This document shows, piece after piece, positions 51,732 to 60,280 of a DNA stretch of 64,000 nucleotides. A program made the position numbers and the translations under genes. The stretch's first letter is position 1. The number at the start of each line of letters is the position of its first letter. Below the pieces are notes generated by a model. The model made no database searches, was not told the DNA's origin, and worked only from the letters and a program-made list of their open reading frames with translations. Source of the DNA: Rhodospirillales bacterium (GTDB taxonomy: Bacteria > Pseudomonadota > Alphaproteobacteria > Acetobacterales > Acetobacteraceae); the NCBI GenBank assembly GCA_025352565.1, contig JANXTF010000020.1, forward strand, positions 1-64,000, in the 5' to 3' direction.

Positions 51732-53515
51732 GAGTGTTCCCTCTGGGGCGAGACCTGCGCCAGGTCGATCAGAAAACGCTGCATGTCCCACGCACCTGTC
51801 GGGCAGCGTTCGGCGCACAGGCCGCAATGCAGGCAGACATCCTCGTCCTTGGCCATGATGCGGCCGGTCTTGAGGCCGTCCGCGATGTAGATGTCCTCGA
51901 ACAGGTGATGCGCCGGCGCGTTCAACCGCGTTCGCAACTCCGCCTCCTCGCCGTTCTCGGTGAAGGTGATGCAGTCCACCGGACAGATATCGACGCAGGC
52001 ATCGCACTCGATGCACAGTTTCGGGGCGAATACCGTCTGTACGTCGCAGTTCAGGCAGCGTTGTGCCTCCTTGAAGGCGAGCGCCAGGTCGAATCCAAGC
52101 TCCACCTCCGCCTTGATGCTGGCCAGCGCACGCGACTTCTCCTGATGCGGCACCTTGAAGCGCAGATCGAGGGAAACGTCGTTATCGTAGCTCCATTCAT
52201 GGATGCCCATCTTCTGGCTCGCCAGCGTCACCATCGGCGGCGGCCGCAGCTTCACATCCTCGCCGCGACAGAACTTGTCGATCGAGATCGCCGCCTGGTG
52301 GCCATGCGCCACCGCCCAGATGATGTTCTTCGGGCCGAACGCCGCGTCGCCGCCGAAAAACACGCGCGGGTTGCTCGACTGCATCGTGACCTCGTCCACC
52401 ACCGGCATCCCGCGCGCGTCGAAGTCCAGTCCGGCGTCACGCTCGATCCATGGAAACGCGTTTTCCTGTCCGACCGCCACCAGGACGTCGTCGGCGTCGA
52501 TGCGAATGAGCTGCTCGCCGGTCGGCACCAGCTGGCGGCGCCCCTTCGCGTCGGTCTCCGCGTGGACCTTCTCGAACATCATGCCGACAAGGCGGCCATC
52601 CTCGTGCAGGAATTCCCTCGGCACCATGAAGTTCAGAATGGGAATATCCTCGCCGATCGCGTCCTCCTTCTCCCAGGGCGACGCCTTCATCTCCGCGAAT
52701 CCGCTGCGGACCACGACCTTCACGTCCGTGCCGCCCAGGCGGCGCGCGGAGCGGCAGCAATCCATCGCCGTGTTGCCGCCGCCGAGCACGATCACGCGGC
52801 GTCCCACCTTCGTCACATGCCCGAACGACACCGACGACAGCCAGTCGATGCCGATATGGATGTTCGCGGCCGCCTCCTGGCGGCCCGGCAGGTCGAGGTC
52901 GCGGCCACGCGGCGCGCCGCAGCCGACGAACACCGCATCCCAGTCCTCCGCCAGAATCGCCTTCAGGCTCGCCACACGCTGGCCGAAGCGCGTCTCCACG
53001 CCGAGGTCGGTGACGTAGCCCATCTCCTCGTCGATCACGGCTTCGGGCAGGCGGAATTTCGGGATCTGGCTGCGAATGAACCCGCCGGCCCGCGCCTCGC
53101 CGTCGAACACCACCACCTCGTAGCCCGAGGGCGCCAGGTCGCGCGCCACCGTCATGGCGGCCGGCCCGGCGCCGATGCAGGCGATCCGCTTGCCGTTCCG
53201 CTGGACAGCAGGGCGCGGCATCATCGCGCTCACGTCGCCCTTGAAATCCGCCGCCACCCGCTTGAGGCGGCAGATCGCCACCGGCTCCTCCTCGACCCGC
53301 CCCCGCCGGCACGCCGGCTCGCAGGGGCGGTCGCAGGTGCGGCCCAGGATGCCGGGGAACACATTGCTGTGCCAGTTCACCATATAAGCGTCCGCGTATC
53401 GCTGGTCGGCGATCAGGCGGATGTATTCGGGCACCGGCGTGTGCGCCGGGCAGGCCCATTGGCAATCGACGACTTTGTGGAAGTAGTCGGGATTGGCGAT
53501 ATCGGTCGCTTGCAA
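51719..53515 (-). CDS. GltD-like FAD/NAD(P) oxidoreductase with N- and C-terminal iron-sulfur domains (KorC-like)
   Basis: 598 residues. The N-terminal Fer4_20-type domain has Cys in CQWACPAHTPVPEY and RTCDRPCEPACRRG. FAD binding is CIGAGPAAMTVARDLAP and NAD(P) binding is VIVLGGGNTAMDCCRSARR. The late GGDAAFGPKNIIWAVAHG closes the flavoprotein core. The C-terminus adds two [4Fe-4S] sites, CIECDACVDICPVDC and CLHCGLCAERCPTG. First gene of the korA/korB operon. A third NAD(P)-flavoprotein subunit is known from the 2-oxoglutarate:NADP oxidoreductase of aromatic-degrading Azoarcus, which supports transfer between ferredoxin and NAD(P). Confidence 0.87.
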   Translation of the reverse strand: MQATDIANPDYFHKVVDCQWACPAHTPVPEYIRLIADQRYADAYMVNWHSNVFPGILGRTCDRPCEPACRRGRVEEEPVAICRLKRVAADFKGDVSAMMPRPAVQRNGKRIACIGAGPAAMTVARDLAPSGYEVVVFDGEARAGGFIRSQIPKFRLPEAVIDEEMGYVTDLGVETRFGQRVASLKAILAEDWDAVFVGCGAPRGRDLDLPGRQEAAANIHIGIDWLSSVSFGHVTKVGRRVIVLGGGNTAMDCCRSARRLGGTDVKVVVRSGFAEMKASPWEKEDAIGEDIPILNFMVPREFLHEDGRLVGMMFEKVHAETDAKGRRQLVPTGEQLIRIDADDVLVAVGQENAFPWIERDAGLDFDARGMPVVDEVTMQSSNPRVFFGGDAAFGPKNIIWAVAHGHQAAISIDKFCRGEDVKLRPPPMVTLASQKMGIHEWSYDNDVSLDLRFKVPHQEKSRALASIKAEVELGFDLALAFKEAQRCLNCDVQTVFAPKLCIECDACVDICPVDCITFTENGEEAELRTRLNAPAHHLFEDIYIADGLKTGRIMAKDEDVCLHCGLCAERCPTGAWDMQRFLIDLAQVSPQREHSCAR

Positions 53516-53601
53516 GTCGAAGTCCTTCCTATCGAGGCGCGGGCTTGGCCCGTGTTCTTGGATGCACTATGTCACTCTCCGCGCGCGGCGATAAGGCCGG
53601 A

Positions 53602-54591
53602 TCAGAGGGTCGATGCCCGCCGCTGCAGCTGCCCTGGCAGCAGCACCGTCCTGGCCGGCGCCTCCGGCGCTGCGATGCGCCGCACCAGCAGCCCGATCGC
53701 CGCCCGGCCGATCTCCTCGAATTGCTGCCGCACCGTGGTCAGCCGGTAAGCCGGCCGCGCCGCCTCGGGCAGGTCGTCGAACCCCACCACCGCCACATCT
53801 TCCGGAATGCGCCAGCCCAGATCGTGCCGGCACGCATCCATCACGCCGAAGGCCAGCTGGTCGTTGGCGCAGAATACCGCCTCGGGCCGCCCATGCCGTG
53901 CCACGTACGCCGCGAACGCGGCACGCCCCTCGTCGTAGCCGGCCCCGGACACGCACCGCGCCACGCGGGCGCCGCCGCGTTCCCGCATCCGCGCCTCGAA
54001 GCCATCGACCCGCTCGGCGTTCACGGCGGAATCGACCGGCCCCGTCATGCACAGGAAATCACGCAACCCGGCGCCGTAAAGCAGGTCGGCCACCTCGCCC
54101 GCCGCCGTCGCATGGTCGGTGGCCACGCAATCCACCCGCGCCCGATCTACCCGGCGGTTCAGCGACACCACCGGGACGCCGCGCGCCAGGAACCGCGCCA
54201 AATTCTCGTCGCCGATCAGCGCCCCGGTGATCAGCCCGTCGATCGGATACTCCATGGCCCCCACGACCGCGCCCGCAACGTCGTTGTCCCCGCTCACCGT
54301 CATCAGCAGCAGCCGCTTGCCGGCCGCGTTCAGGGCCTGGCTGATGCCGTCGATCACATGGGGGTTGGTCCGCAGCGTGAAGTCCGTCACGATCAACGCC
54401 ACCACGTTGGACCGCCGCAGGATCAGCGAGCGCGCCACCGCGTTGGGCGTGTAGCCGAGTTCGGCCGCCACCGCATGCACCCGCGCCCGCGTGTCGCCGG
54501 AAATGCCGCCATCGTCGCGAAAGCACCGCGACACGGTCGATTGCGCGACGCCGGCCGCACGCGCAACGTCGTAGGAGGTGGGGCGACGCAT
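53602..54591 (-). CDS. LacI family transcriptional regulator
   Basis: 329 residues from ATG 54591. The helix-turn-helix RPTSYDVARAAGVAQSTVSR and hinge (GYTPNAVARSLILRRSNVVA) are followed by a periplasmic-binding-like effector domain (MTGPVDSAVNAERVDGFEAR, AVFCANDQLAFGVMDAC, VVGFDDLPEAARPAYRLTTV). It is divergent from the SnoaL-like gene and lies just upstream of, and co-directional with, the KorC-KorA-KorB operon. It may control either or both. The palindrome at 54642 is its likely operator. Confidence 0.92.
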   Translation of the reverse strand: MRRPTSYDVARAAGVAQSTVSRCFRDDGGISGDTRARVHAVAAELGYTPNAVARSLILRRSNVVALIVTDFTLRTNPHVIDGISQALNAAGKRLLLMTVSGDNDVAGAVVGAMEYPIDGLITGALIGDENLARFLARGVPVVSLNRRVDRARVDCVATDHATAAGEVADLLYGAGLRDFLCMTGPVDSAVNAERVDGFEARMRERGGARVARCVSGAGYDEGRAAFAAYVARHGRPEAVFCANDQLAFGVMDACRHDLGWRIPEDVAVVGFDDLPEAARPAYRLTTVRQQFEEIGRAAIGLLVRRIAAPEAPARTVLLPGQLQRRASTL

Positions 54592-54641
54592 TCGGCTGCA
54601 ACCATGCCACGCTTGCACGGAAATCGCGCGGCAAATAGGCT

Positions 54642-54657
54642 GTGCATCCGAATGCAC
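54642..54657. promoter_or_regulatory. Candidate LacI-family operator
   Basis: GTGCAT-CCGA-ATGCAC is a perfect 6+6 bp inverted repeat in the 75-bp gap between the divergent LacI and SnoaL-like genes, ending 9 bases before the latter's start. A matching half site, GGATGCAC, lies at 53560-53567 before the KorC gene. LacI regulators bind such short palindromes at the promoters they repress. Confidence 0.5.
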
Positions 54658-54666
54658 GAGGCCAAA

Positions 54667-55710
54667 ATGTCGCCAGAACTCCCGCCGCTCCGCCCCGCGG
54701 CCTACGCGCCCTACCACAGCCCGCGCGACTACATCCTCAGCTGGACCGACGTGATCTGGATCGAGCGCGGCATCGGCCGCCTCGGCGAGCACTATGCGGC
54801 CGACATCAAGGTCCACACCGCCTATGGCGAGACCTACGATTTCGACTCCGTCGTCTCCAACTCGGTGCAGAAATTTGCGGCCTTCCCGAATGGCGGCGGT
54901 GGCCATGGCGAGGACGTGGTGTGGGAGCAGCGCGGGCCGAACGGCTTCGTCAGCTCCCACCGCGTGCTGAAGACCGGCACCCATACCGGCTTCTGGACCT
55001 ACGGCGCCCCCACCGGCCGCGACTGGATCAGCCGCACGGTCGCGCACTGCCTGGTGCAGGACAACCTCATCGTCGAGGAATGGCTGGTCCGCGACGAATT
55101 CGCCGTGCTCGAGCATCTCGGCCTCGACCCCTACAAGATCGCGGCCGAGCTTGCCTCCGCCAGCCCGGTCACCGGCGAAACCCTGGTCCCCGGCCCCACC
55201 ACCGGCGCCTTCGCCGGCCGCATCGCGGACCCGGTCACCCACGGCGTCTCCGGCCCCCGCCCGGCCCGGTATCAGGCCGAATGCGCCATGATCGCCGACC
55301 TGTTCGAGACGGTCTGGAACAAGCGCCGCTTCGACCTCGCCAACCGCTACTGCCATGACGGCGTGGTCTGCCACACCGTGCGGATGCGCCGCGTGCAGAG
55401 CCTCGACGCCTACAAGGTCGAGATCATCAACCTGCTCGCCAGCTTCCCCGACGCGAAGATCGAGTTGCGCGACATCGCGGTGAACGACTCCTCCGATCTC
55501 GGCCTGCGCATCGCCACCATCTGGACGCTGAGCGGCACCTATTGCGGCGTGCCGACCTACGGGCCGATCACCCGCACGCCCGTCACCATCCTCGGCTCGT
55601 CCCACTTCGAGCTGCGCGACGGGCGCGTGCTCCGCGAGTTCCGCATCTACGACGAGGTGGCCGCCATCGCCCAGATCGTCCGGGGCCGCGAGATGGATTT
55701 CATGAGTTGA
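54667..55710 (+). CDS. SnoaL/NTF2-like protein with tandem domains
   Basis: 347 residues from ATG 54667 (GAGG six bases before it; ATG 54652 is an alternative). The chain seems to hold two SnoaL/nuclear-transport-factor-2-like folds. The first spans about 15-160 (RDYILSWTDVIWIERGIGRL, WISRTVAHCLVQDNLIVEEW). The second spans about 210-345 (LFETVWNKRRFDLANRYCHD, ASFPDAKIELRDIAVND, FRIYDEVAAIAQIV). Such proteins are cyclases, dehydratases or ester-cyclase-like enzymes, or binding proteins of unknown role. Divergent from LacI, which probably represses it. Ends in an 11-bp tail-to-tail overlap with the oxidase gene. Confidence 0.75.
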   Translation: MSPELPPLRPAAYAPYHSPRDYILSWTDVIWIERGIGRLGEHYAADIKVHTAYGETYDFDSVVSNSVQKFAAFPNGGGGHGEDVVWEQRGPNGFVSSHRVLKTGTHTGFWTYGAPTGRDWISRTVAHCLVQDNLIVEEWLVRDEFAVLEHLGLDPYKIAAELASASPVTGETLVPGPTTGAFAGRIADPVTHGVSGPRPARYQAECAMIADLFETVWNKRRFDLANRYCHDGVVCHTVRMRRVQSLDAYKVEIINLLASFPDAKIELRDIAVNDSSDLGLRIATIWTLSGTYCGVPTYGPITRTPVTILGSSHFELRDGRVLREFRIYDEVAAIAQIVRGREMDFMS

Positions 55711-56860
55711 GCCGGAATGGCGACAGGTCGATCGTGCTCGACCCGGTCGTCACCCACTCCGCCACCGCCTCGCCCAGGGCGGCGGAGTGCTTGAAGCCAT
55801 GGCCCGAACAGGCGGAGACGGCCGCGATGCGCGCCTGCCCCGGCAGCCGATCGACGATGAAGCGCGAGTCCGGCGTGACGGTGTAGAGGCACGTCTTCGC
55901 GCGGGTGGCCAGTGGCCGCACCCCGCGCAGCCGCCCCGCGACGTGGCGGGCGAACATCTCCGCCGACTCGCCCGGCGCGACCCCGCGCTCCACCGCGTCG
56001 GGCGCCGTCGGCGTCACGAAATACTCGGTCGCAAGCTTCATCTCGCCGCCTGACGCGGGGAAGCCGTACAGGTAATCCGAATCCCGATCCCCGTACATCC
56101 AGATGAACACCGGGAAACGCTCCGGCGCGAACGCCGGCGGGTCATCGCACGCAAACCACTGCAGCACCTGCCGGTACACCTTGGTGCGCCGCGCGAACGC
56201 CTCCCCGGCAAGATCCGCGATCCACGGCCCGGCGGCGATGACCGCCTGCCCCGCCTCGATCGCGCCCCGCGCCGTCTCGATCCGCACCGCGCCCGCGATC
56301 TCGGTCACACGCAGCACCGGCTCGTCGGTGCGGATCGCGCAGCCCAGCCGACGCGCCTCGGCCAGTTGCGCCGCCACGCACGCCTCGGGAAACAGCATTC
56401 CGGCACTCGGCTCGAACAGCGCCACCTCGTCGCCGTTCAGGACCATCTGGGGATAGCGCCGCATCACCTCGTCCGGCGTCAGCCGCTCGCAAGGAATGCC
56501 GAACCGCTCCGCGATCTCGGCACTCGCGAGCACGAAATTCGCGGCGCCATGGTGCCTGGCCGCCGTGGCAGCCTTGGAGATGAACAGCCCGCCCACCAGC
56601 CGCATCAGGCTCTCGCCGGTCGCCGCCTCCAGTTGCCGCCATATGTCGTGCGACCGCCGCACCAGCGGCGCATAGGAGGCCCCTTCGCCCGCCGTCAGCC
56701 GCGTGATGCGGCTTTCGCCATGCGACGACCCCATCTCATGCGGCGGGTTGAAGCGGTCGATGCCGACCGCCCGCACCCCGCGCCGGGCCAGTTGATACAA
56801 AACCGCGCTGCCCACGGCCCCCAGCCCGATCACCGCCACGTCCGCCGTCCGCGTTTCCAT
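55700..56860 (-). CDS. SolA/sarcosine oxidase-like FAD-dependent amine oxidase
   Basis: 386 residues from ATG 56860; an earlier in-frame ATG at 56908 adds 16 unrelated residues. The FAD dinucleotide motif VAVIGLGAVGSAVLYQLARR opens the chain, followed by NPPHEMGSSHGESRITR, typical of N-methyltryptophan and monomeric sarcosine oxidases. A Cys in RAKTCLYTVTPDSRF is at the place where these enzymes bind FAD covalently. CSGHGFKHSAALGEAVAEW ends the family pattern. It would oxidise a secondary amine with oxygen, giving H2O2. Substrate unknown. Confidence 0.88.
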   Translation of the reverse strand: METRTADVAVIGLGAVGSAVLYQLARRGVRAVGIDRFNPPHEMGSSHGESRITRLTAGEGASYAPLVRRSHDIWRQLEAATGESLMRLVGGLFISKAATAARHHGAANFVLASAEIAERFGIPCERLTPDEVMRRYPQMVLNGDEVALFEPSAGMLFPEACVAAQLAEARRLGCAIRTDEPVLRVTEIAGAVRIETARGAIEAGQAVIAAGPWIADLAGEAFARRTKVYRQVLQWFACDDPPAFAPERFPVFIWMYGDRDSDYLYGFPASGGEMKLATEYFVTPTAPDAVERGVAPGESAEMFARHVAGRLRGVRPLATRAKTCLYTVTPDSRFIVDRLPGQARIAAVSACSGHGFKHSAALGEAVAEWVTTGSSTIDLSPFRLNS

Positions 56861-56971
56861 GGGCGCCACGATATCGCGCCCGCCGCGACGGCGATACTCT
56901 CTCCCCACGACCCCAACGGTTTGCTAAAGCCCGCGCACGCGGCAGGAGTGCGTCCCGGTGACAGGTAGCAA

Positions 56972-57859
56972 GTGAGCCAGGCGAAGCACCTCGCTATCGG
57001 CAGCATCCTTGTGGGCATGCTGGTGCTCGCGCTGAAAACCGCGGCCTGGTGGCTGACGGGAAGTGCGGCGCTGTTCTCCGACGCCGCCGAATCGGTGGTC
57101 AACGTCGCCGCCTCAGGCGTGGCGTTCATCGCCCTGCACATGGCCGCCCGCCCGGCCGACGAAAATCACCCGTACGGCCACGACAAGGCGGAGTTCTTCG
57201 CCGCCGTCATCGAGGGCGTGATGATCGTGATTGCCGCCGCCGCCATCCTCAACCACGCCTGGGCCACCTGGCGCGAACCGGCAACCATCGAGACGCCGAT
57301 GATCGGCATGGCGCTGAACGGCGTGGCCTCCCTCGGCAACCTCGCCTGGGGCCGGATGCTGCTGCGCCGCGGCCGGGCGCTCCGTTCCCCCGCGCTGGTC
57401 GCCGACGGCAACCACCTGATGACCGACGTGGTGACCTCCATCGGCGTGATCGGCGGCCTCGCCATCGCCATCGCCACCGGATCGGTCCATGCGGATGCCT
57501 TTCTCGCGGTGATGGTCACGCTGTACGTGCTTTTCTCGGGCGTGCAGGTGTTGCGCGAAAGCGTCGGCGGCCTGATGGACGAGGCGCCGGCGGCCCGTAT
57601 CGTCGAACGCATCCGCGTCGTGGTCGGCGAACACGCCGAAGGCGCCATCGAAGTGCATGATCTCCGCGCCCGCCACGCCGGCCGGCTGACCTTCCTGGAA
57701 TGCCACCTCGTCGTCCCCGGCAGCATGACGGTCGCCGACTCGCACAGCATCTGCGACCGCATCGAGGCGGCGCTGAAGGCGGAGATCGAGGGGCTGGTCA
57801 TCACCATCCATGTCGAGCCGGACGCCAAGGCGAAGCACCGGGGCGTGCTGGTGCTGTGA
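56972..57859 (+). CDS. Cation diffusion facilitator (CDF) family transporter
   Basis: 295 residues from a GTG at 56972 with AGGTAG upstream. Six membrane helices. The metal site is split between helix 2 (LFSDAAESVVNV, Asp/Glu) and helix 5 (DGNHLMTDVVTS, His/Asp). HPYGHDKAEFFAAVIEGV is the conserved loop, and a cytoplasmic C-terminal domain (IRVVVGEHAEGAIEVHDLR) follows. CDF proteins export divalent metals (Zn, Co, Fe, Ni, Mn) against protons. As the first gene of an operon with B12-type uptake genes, a role in cobalt balance is possible but unproven. Confidence 0.9.
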   Translation: MSQAKHLAIGSILVGMLVLALKTAAWWLTGSAALFSDAAESVVNVAASGVAFIALHMAARPADENHPYGHDKAEFFAAVIEGVMIVIAAAAILNHAWATWREPATIETPMIGMALNGVASLGNLAWGRMLLRRGRALRSPALVADGNHLMTDVVTSIGVIGGLAIAIATGSVHADAFLAVMVTLYVLFSGVQVLRESVGGLMDEAPAARIVERIRVVVGEHAEGAIEVHDLRARHAGRLTFLECHLVVPGSMTVADSHSICDRIEAALKAEIEGLVITIHVEPDAKAKHRGVLVL

Positions 57860-58668
57860 GGCGGTTGCTGCTCGCTTGCCGCCTGCTGCTCGCGGCCGTG
57901 CCGGTCCTGCCGCTCGCGGCCGTGCCGGTCCTGCTGCTCGCGGCCGTGCCGGCCGACGCGGCCCGCATCGTCTCGCTCAACCTGTGCGCCGACGATTTCC
58001 TGGTCCTGCTGGCGCCAGAACAGGTCGCCGCCGTCAGCATCCTCGCGCGCGATCCCTCGCTGTCCGTGGTGGCGCCCCAGGCCGCGCGCCTGAAAACGGT
58101 GCGGGCGGACGCGGAGGCGGTGCTGGCGCTGCACCCGGACATGGTGCTGGCCGGCGCGTTCGGCGCCCAGACCACGCTGGCGCTGCTCGCCCAGCGCGGC
58201 ATCCGCATCGAGCGCATCGGCGCGCCGCATGATTTCGACTCCATCCGTGCCGAGACGCTTCGCCTCGCGGCGCTGCTGGGGGAGCCCGCGCGCGGCGATG
58301 CGCTGCTGGCGGCGATGGACCGCAAACTCGCTGCCGTCTCCTCCCGTGCCCCCGCGCGCACGCCCTCGCATGCATTGGCGGTCCAGCCGCGCGGCTACAC
58401 GTCCGGCCCTGGATCGCTGACCGACGCGGTGCTGCGCGCCGCCGGGCTGATCGACATCGGCGCCGGTCGGCAGGTCAGCATCGAGACGCTGGCGGCACGC
58501 CCGCCCGATGTGCTGGTGCAGGCCCAGTCGCCGGCGTTTCCCTCGCTCGCCACCGATTGGCTGCGGCATCCGGCGCTCGCCGCCATCCCGCGTCGCACGG
58601 TGCCGCCCTCGTTGCTGATCTGCGGCGGCCCCTGGACCGCGGACGCCGTGGCGCTGCTCGCCGAATGA
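57856..58668 (+). CDS. Periplasmic cobalamin/iron-chelate binding protein (BtuF/FecB type)
   Basis: 270 residues from a GTG overlapping the CDF stop (GTGA). The signal peptide is made largely of an 8-residue tandem repeat (LAAVPVL units). The mature part ARIVSLNLCADDFLVLLAP, then HPDMVLAGAFGAQTTLALL and RIGAPHDFDSIRAETLRLAA, follows BtuF/helical-backbone metal-receptor proteins. It should present its ligand to the BtuC-like permease next to it. The downstream adenosyltransferase favours vitamin B12 over siderophores. An alternative start further in, after the repeats, would remove the signal. Confidence 0.8.
   Translation: MRRLLLACRLLLAAVPVLPLAAVPVLLLAAVPADAARIVSLNLCADDFLVLLAPEQVAAVSILARDPSLSVVAPQAARLKTVRADAEAVLALHPDMVLAGAFGAQTTLALLAQRGIRIERIGAPHDFDSIRAETLRLAALLGEPARGDALLAAMDRKLAAVSSRAPARTPSHALAVQPRGYTSGPGSLTDAVLRAAGLIDIGAGRQVSIETLAARPPDVLVQAQSPAFPSLATDWLRHPALAAIPRRTVPPSLLICGGPWTADAVALLAE
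57889..57954. repeat. 24-bp tandem repeat encoding the signal peptide core
   Basis: The unit beginning CTCGCGGCCGTGCCGGTCCT starts at 57889, 57913 and 57937; the first two copies are complete (one base differs at the end) and the third is partial. It encodes LAAVPVL-type units. As 24 is divisible by three, slippage would lengthen or shorten the hydrophobic core without a frameshift. Confidence 0.85.
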
Positions 58669-59603
58669 CCCGTTGGCTCATCCTGGGAATTGTCCTGCTG
58701 ACCGTGCTCAGCCTCGGCGTCGGCGCTGCCGGGCTGGGTGTGCCCGACCCGCTCATCCTCTGGCAGATCCGGCTGCCGCGCACGGCCCTCGCCTTGCTGG
58801 TCGGCGGCGGGCTTGGCCTGTCCGGTGCCGCGCTCCAGGGCGCGCTGCGCAACCCGCTGGCCGATTCCGGCCTGCTCGGCATCGGCGGCTGTGCCGGGCT
58901 CGGCGCGGTGATCGCCTATTACTGGGGCGTCTCGGCGCTGTTCGCCCCCGCCCTGCCGCTGGCCGGCCTTGCCGGAGCGGGAGTCGGCTGCGCGTTTCTG
59001 TTGATGTTCGCCGGCCGCGCCGCCTCCGGGCCGTCGCTGATCCTTGCCGGGATCGCACTTTCGGCGGCAACCGCCGCCATGCTGGCGCTGGCGCTGACGC
59101 TGGCGCCGAACCCATTCGCCCTGGCCGAGATCACCTTCTGGCTCATGGGCGGCCTGGAAGACCGCACCTTGTCGCACGTGGCGCTCGCCCTGCCGCCGAT
59201 CGCGCTGGGCTGCCTCGTGCTGCTGCGCCTCGGGCGCGGGCTCGACGCGCTGGCGCTCGGCGAGGATGCCGCCGCGACACTCGGCCTGCCGGTGGGGCAG
59301 ACCTTGCGCCGCACCGCCGCCGGGGTGGCGCTGGCGGTGGGCGCGGGCGCGGCCGTCGCGGGCGGCATCGGCTTCGTGGGCCTCGTGGTGCCGCATCTGC
59401 TGCGCCCGATCCTGGGCGAGCGCCCCGGCGCGCTGCTCTTTTCGTCGTTGCTGGCCGGTGCCGCCCTGCTGCTCGCGGCGGATTTGCTGGCGAGGATCGC
59501 GCCCATGGTGCTGCCGCTCGCGCAGGAGCCCCGCCTCGGCGTGCTGACCGCCCTGCTCGGCGCCCCCTTCCTGGTCCGCATCGCCCGCCGGGTGGCGCCG
59601 TGA
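58665..59603 (+). CDS. FecCD/BtuC-type ABC transporter permease
   Basis: 312 residues from ATG 58665 (ATGA overlap). RLPRTALALLVGGGLGLSGA and QGALRNPLADSGLLGIGGCAG are the conserved FecCD/BtuC loops, and IGFVGLVVPHLLRPILGE is the contact to the ATPase. About nine to ten membrane segments. It forms the channel for B12 or an iron chelate with the next gene's ATPase. Slightly shorter than typical members (about 330). Confidence 0.9.
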   Translation: MTRWLILGIVLLTVLSLGVGAAGLGVPDPLILWQIRLPRTALALLVGGGLGLSGAALQGALRNPLADSGLLGIGGCAGLGAVIAYYWGVSALFAPALPLAGLAGAGVGCAFLLMFAGRAASGPSLILAGIALSAATAAMLALALTLAPNPFALAEITFWLMGGLEDRTLSHVALALPPIALGCLVLLRLGRGLDALALGEDAAATLGLPVGQTLRRTAAGVALAVGAGAAVAGGIGFVGLVVPHLLRPILGERPGALLFSSLLAGAALLLAADLLARIAPMVLPLAQEPRLGVLTALLGAPFLVRIARRVAP

Positions 59604-60280
59604 TCCGCCTGCGCGCGCCCGAAATCCGTCTCGGCGACCGCGTGGTGCTGCGCGACATCGACTTCGCCGCCGCCAGCGGCACGCTGGTCGCCCTGTGCGG
59701 CCCCAACGGCGCCGGCAAGTCCACGCTGCTCCGCGCCCTCGCCGGGCTGCTGCCCAAGTGCGTGGCCGCCGACCCGCGCCACGTCGCCTATCTGCCCCAG
59801 AACGCACGCTGCGCCTGGGCGCTCACCGTCGCCGAGGTCGCCGCCCTCGGCCGCATCCCGCATGGCGACACCGCGGCCGCCCCGATCGAGCGCGCGCTGC
59901 TGGCCTGCGGCGTGGGCCATCTCCGTCGCACCCGCATCGACCGCGTCTCGGGCGGCCAGGCGCGCCGCGCCATGCTCGCCCGCGCCTTCGCCACCGAACC
60001 GCGCGTGTTCCTGCTGGACGAACCCACCGCCGACCTCGACCCCGCCGCCGCGCACCAGATCATGCGCCTGCTGCATGACACAGCCCGTGCCGGCGCCTGC
60101 GTCATCGTGGTGTTGCATGCGCTCGATCTGGCGCTGCGCTATGCCGACCGCATGATCGTGATCGACCAGGGGCGCATCGTCGCCGACGGCGCGCCGGGGG
60201 CCATGCTGCCCCGCGCCGCCGCCGCCTTCGGGCTGGCGCACGGCATCGACCCAACCCCCCGGCTGTTGCCGCCCGCCTGA
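59600..60280 (+). CDS. BtuD/FecE-type ABC transporter ATP-binding protein
   Basis: 226 residues from GTG 59600, overlapping the permease stop by 4 bp. Walker A GPNGAGKS near residue 34-41, signature VSGGQARRAMLARA, Walker B VFLLDEPTADLDP, switch VLHALDLALRYADR. It is shorter than most FecE proteins (about 255) but all motifs are present. The stop overlaps the tonB start (TGATG). Confidence 0.9.
   Translation: MIRLRAPEIRLGDRVVLRDIDFAAASGTLVALCGPNGAGKSTLLRALAGLLPKCVAADPRHVAYLPQNARCAWALTVAEVAALGRIPHGDTAAAPIERALLACGVGHLRRTRIDRVSGGQARRAMLARAFATEPRVFLLDEPTADLDPAAAHQIMRLLHDTARAGACVIVVLHALDLALRYADRMIVIDQGRIVADGAPGAMLPRAAAAFGLAHGIDPTPRLLPPA

Noticed and set aside
54592-55605. Extension of the LacI frame across the SnoaL-like gene
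   Set aside because: The helix-turn-helix begins a few residues after ATG 54591; upstream residues show no family similarity and lie antisense to a better gene.
56861-56971. Cobalamin riboswitch before the B12-type operon
   Set aside because: I could not recognise the conserved B12-box or the paired elements in the 111-bp gap; a covariance search would be needed to settle it.
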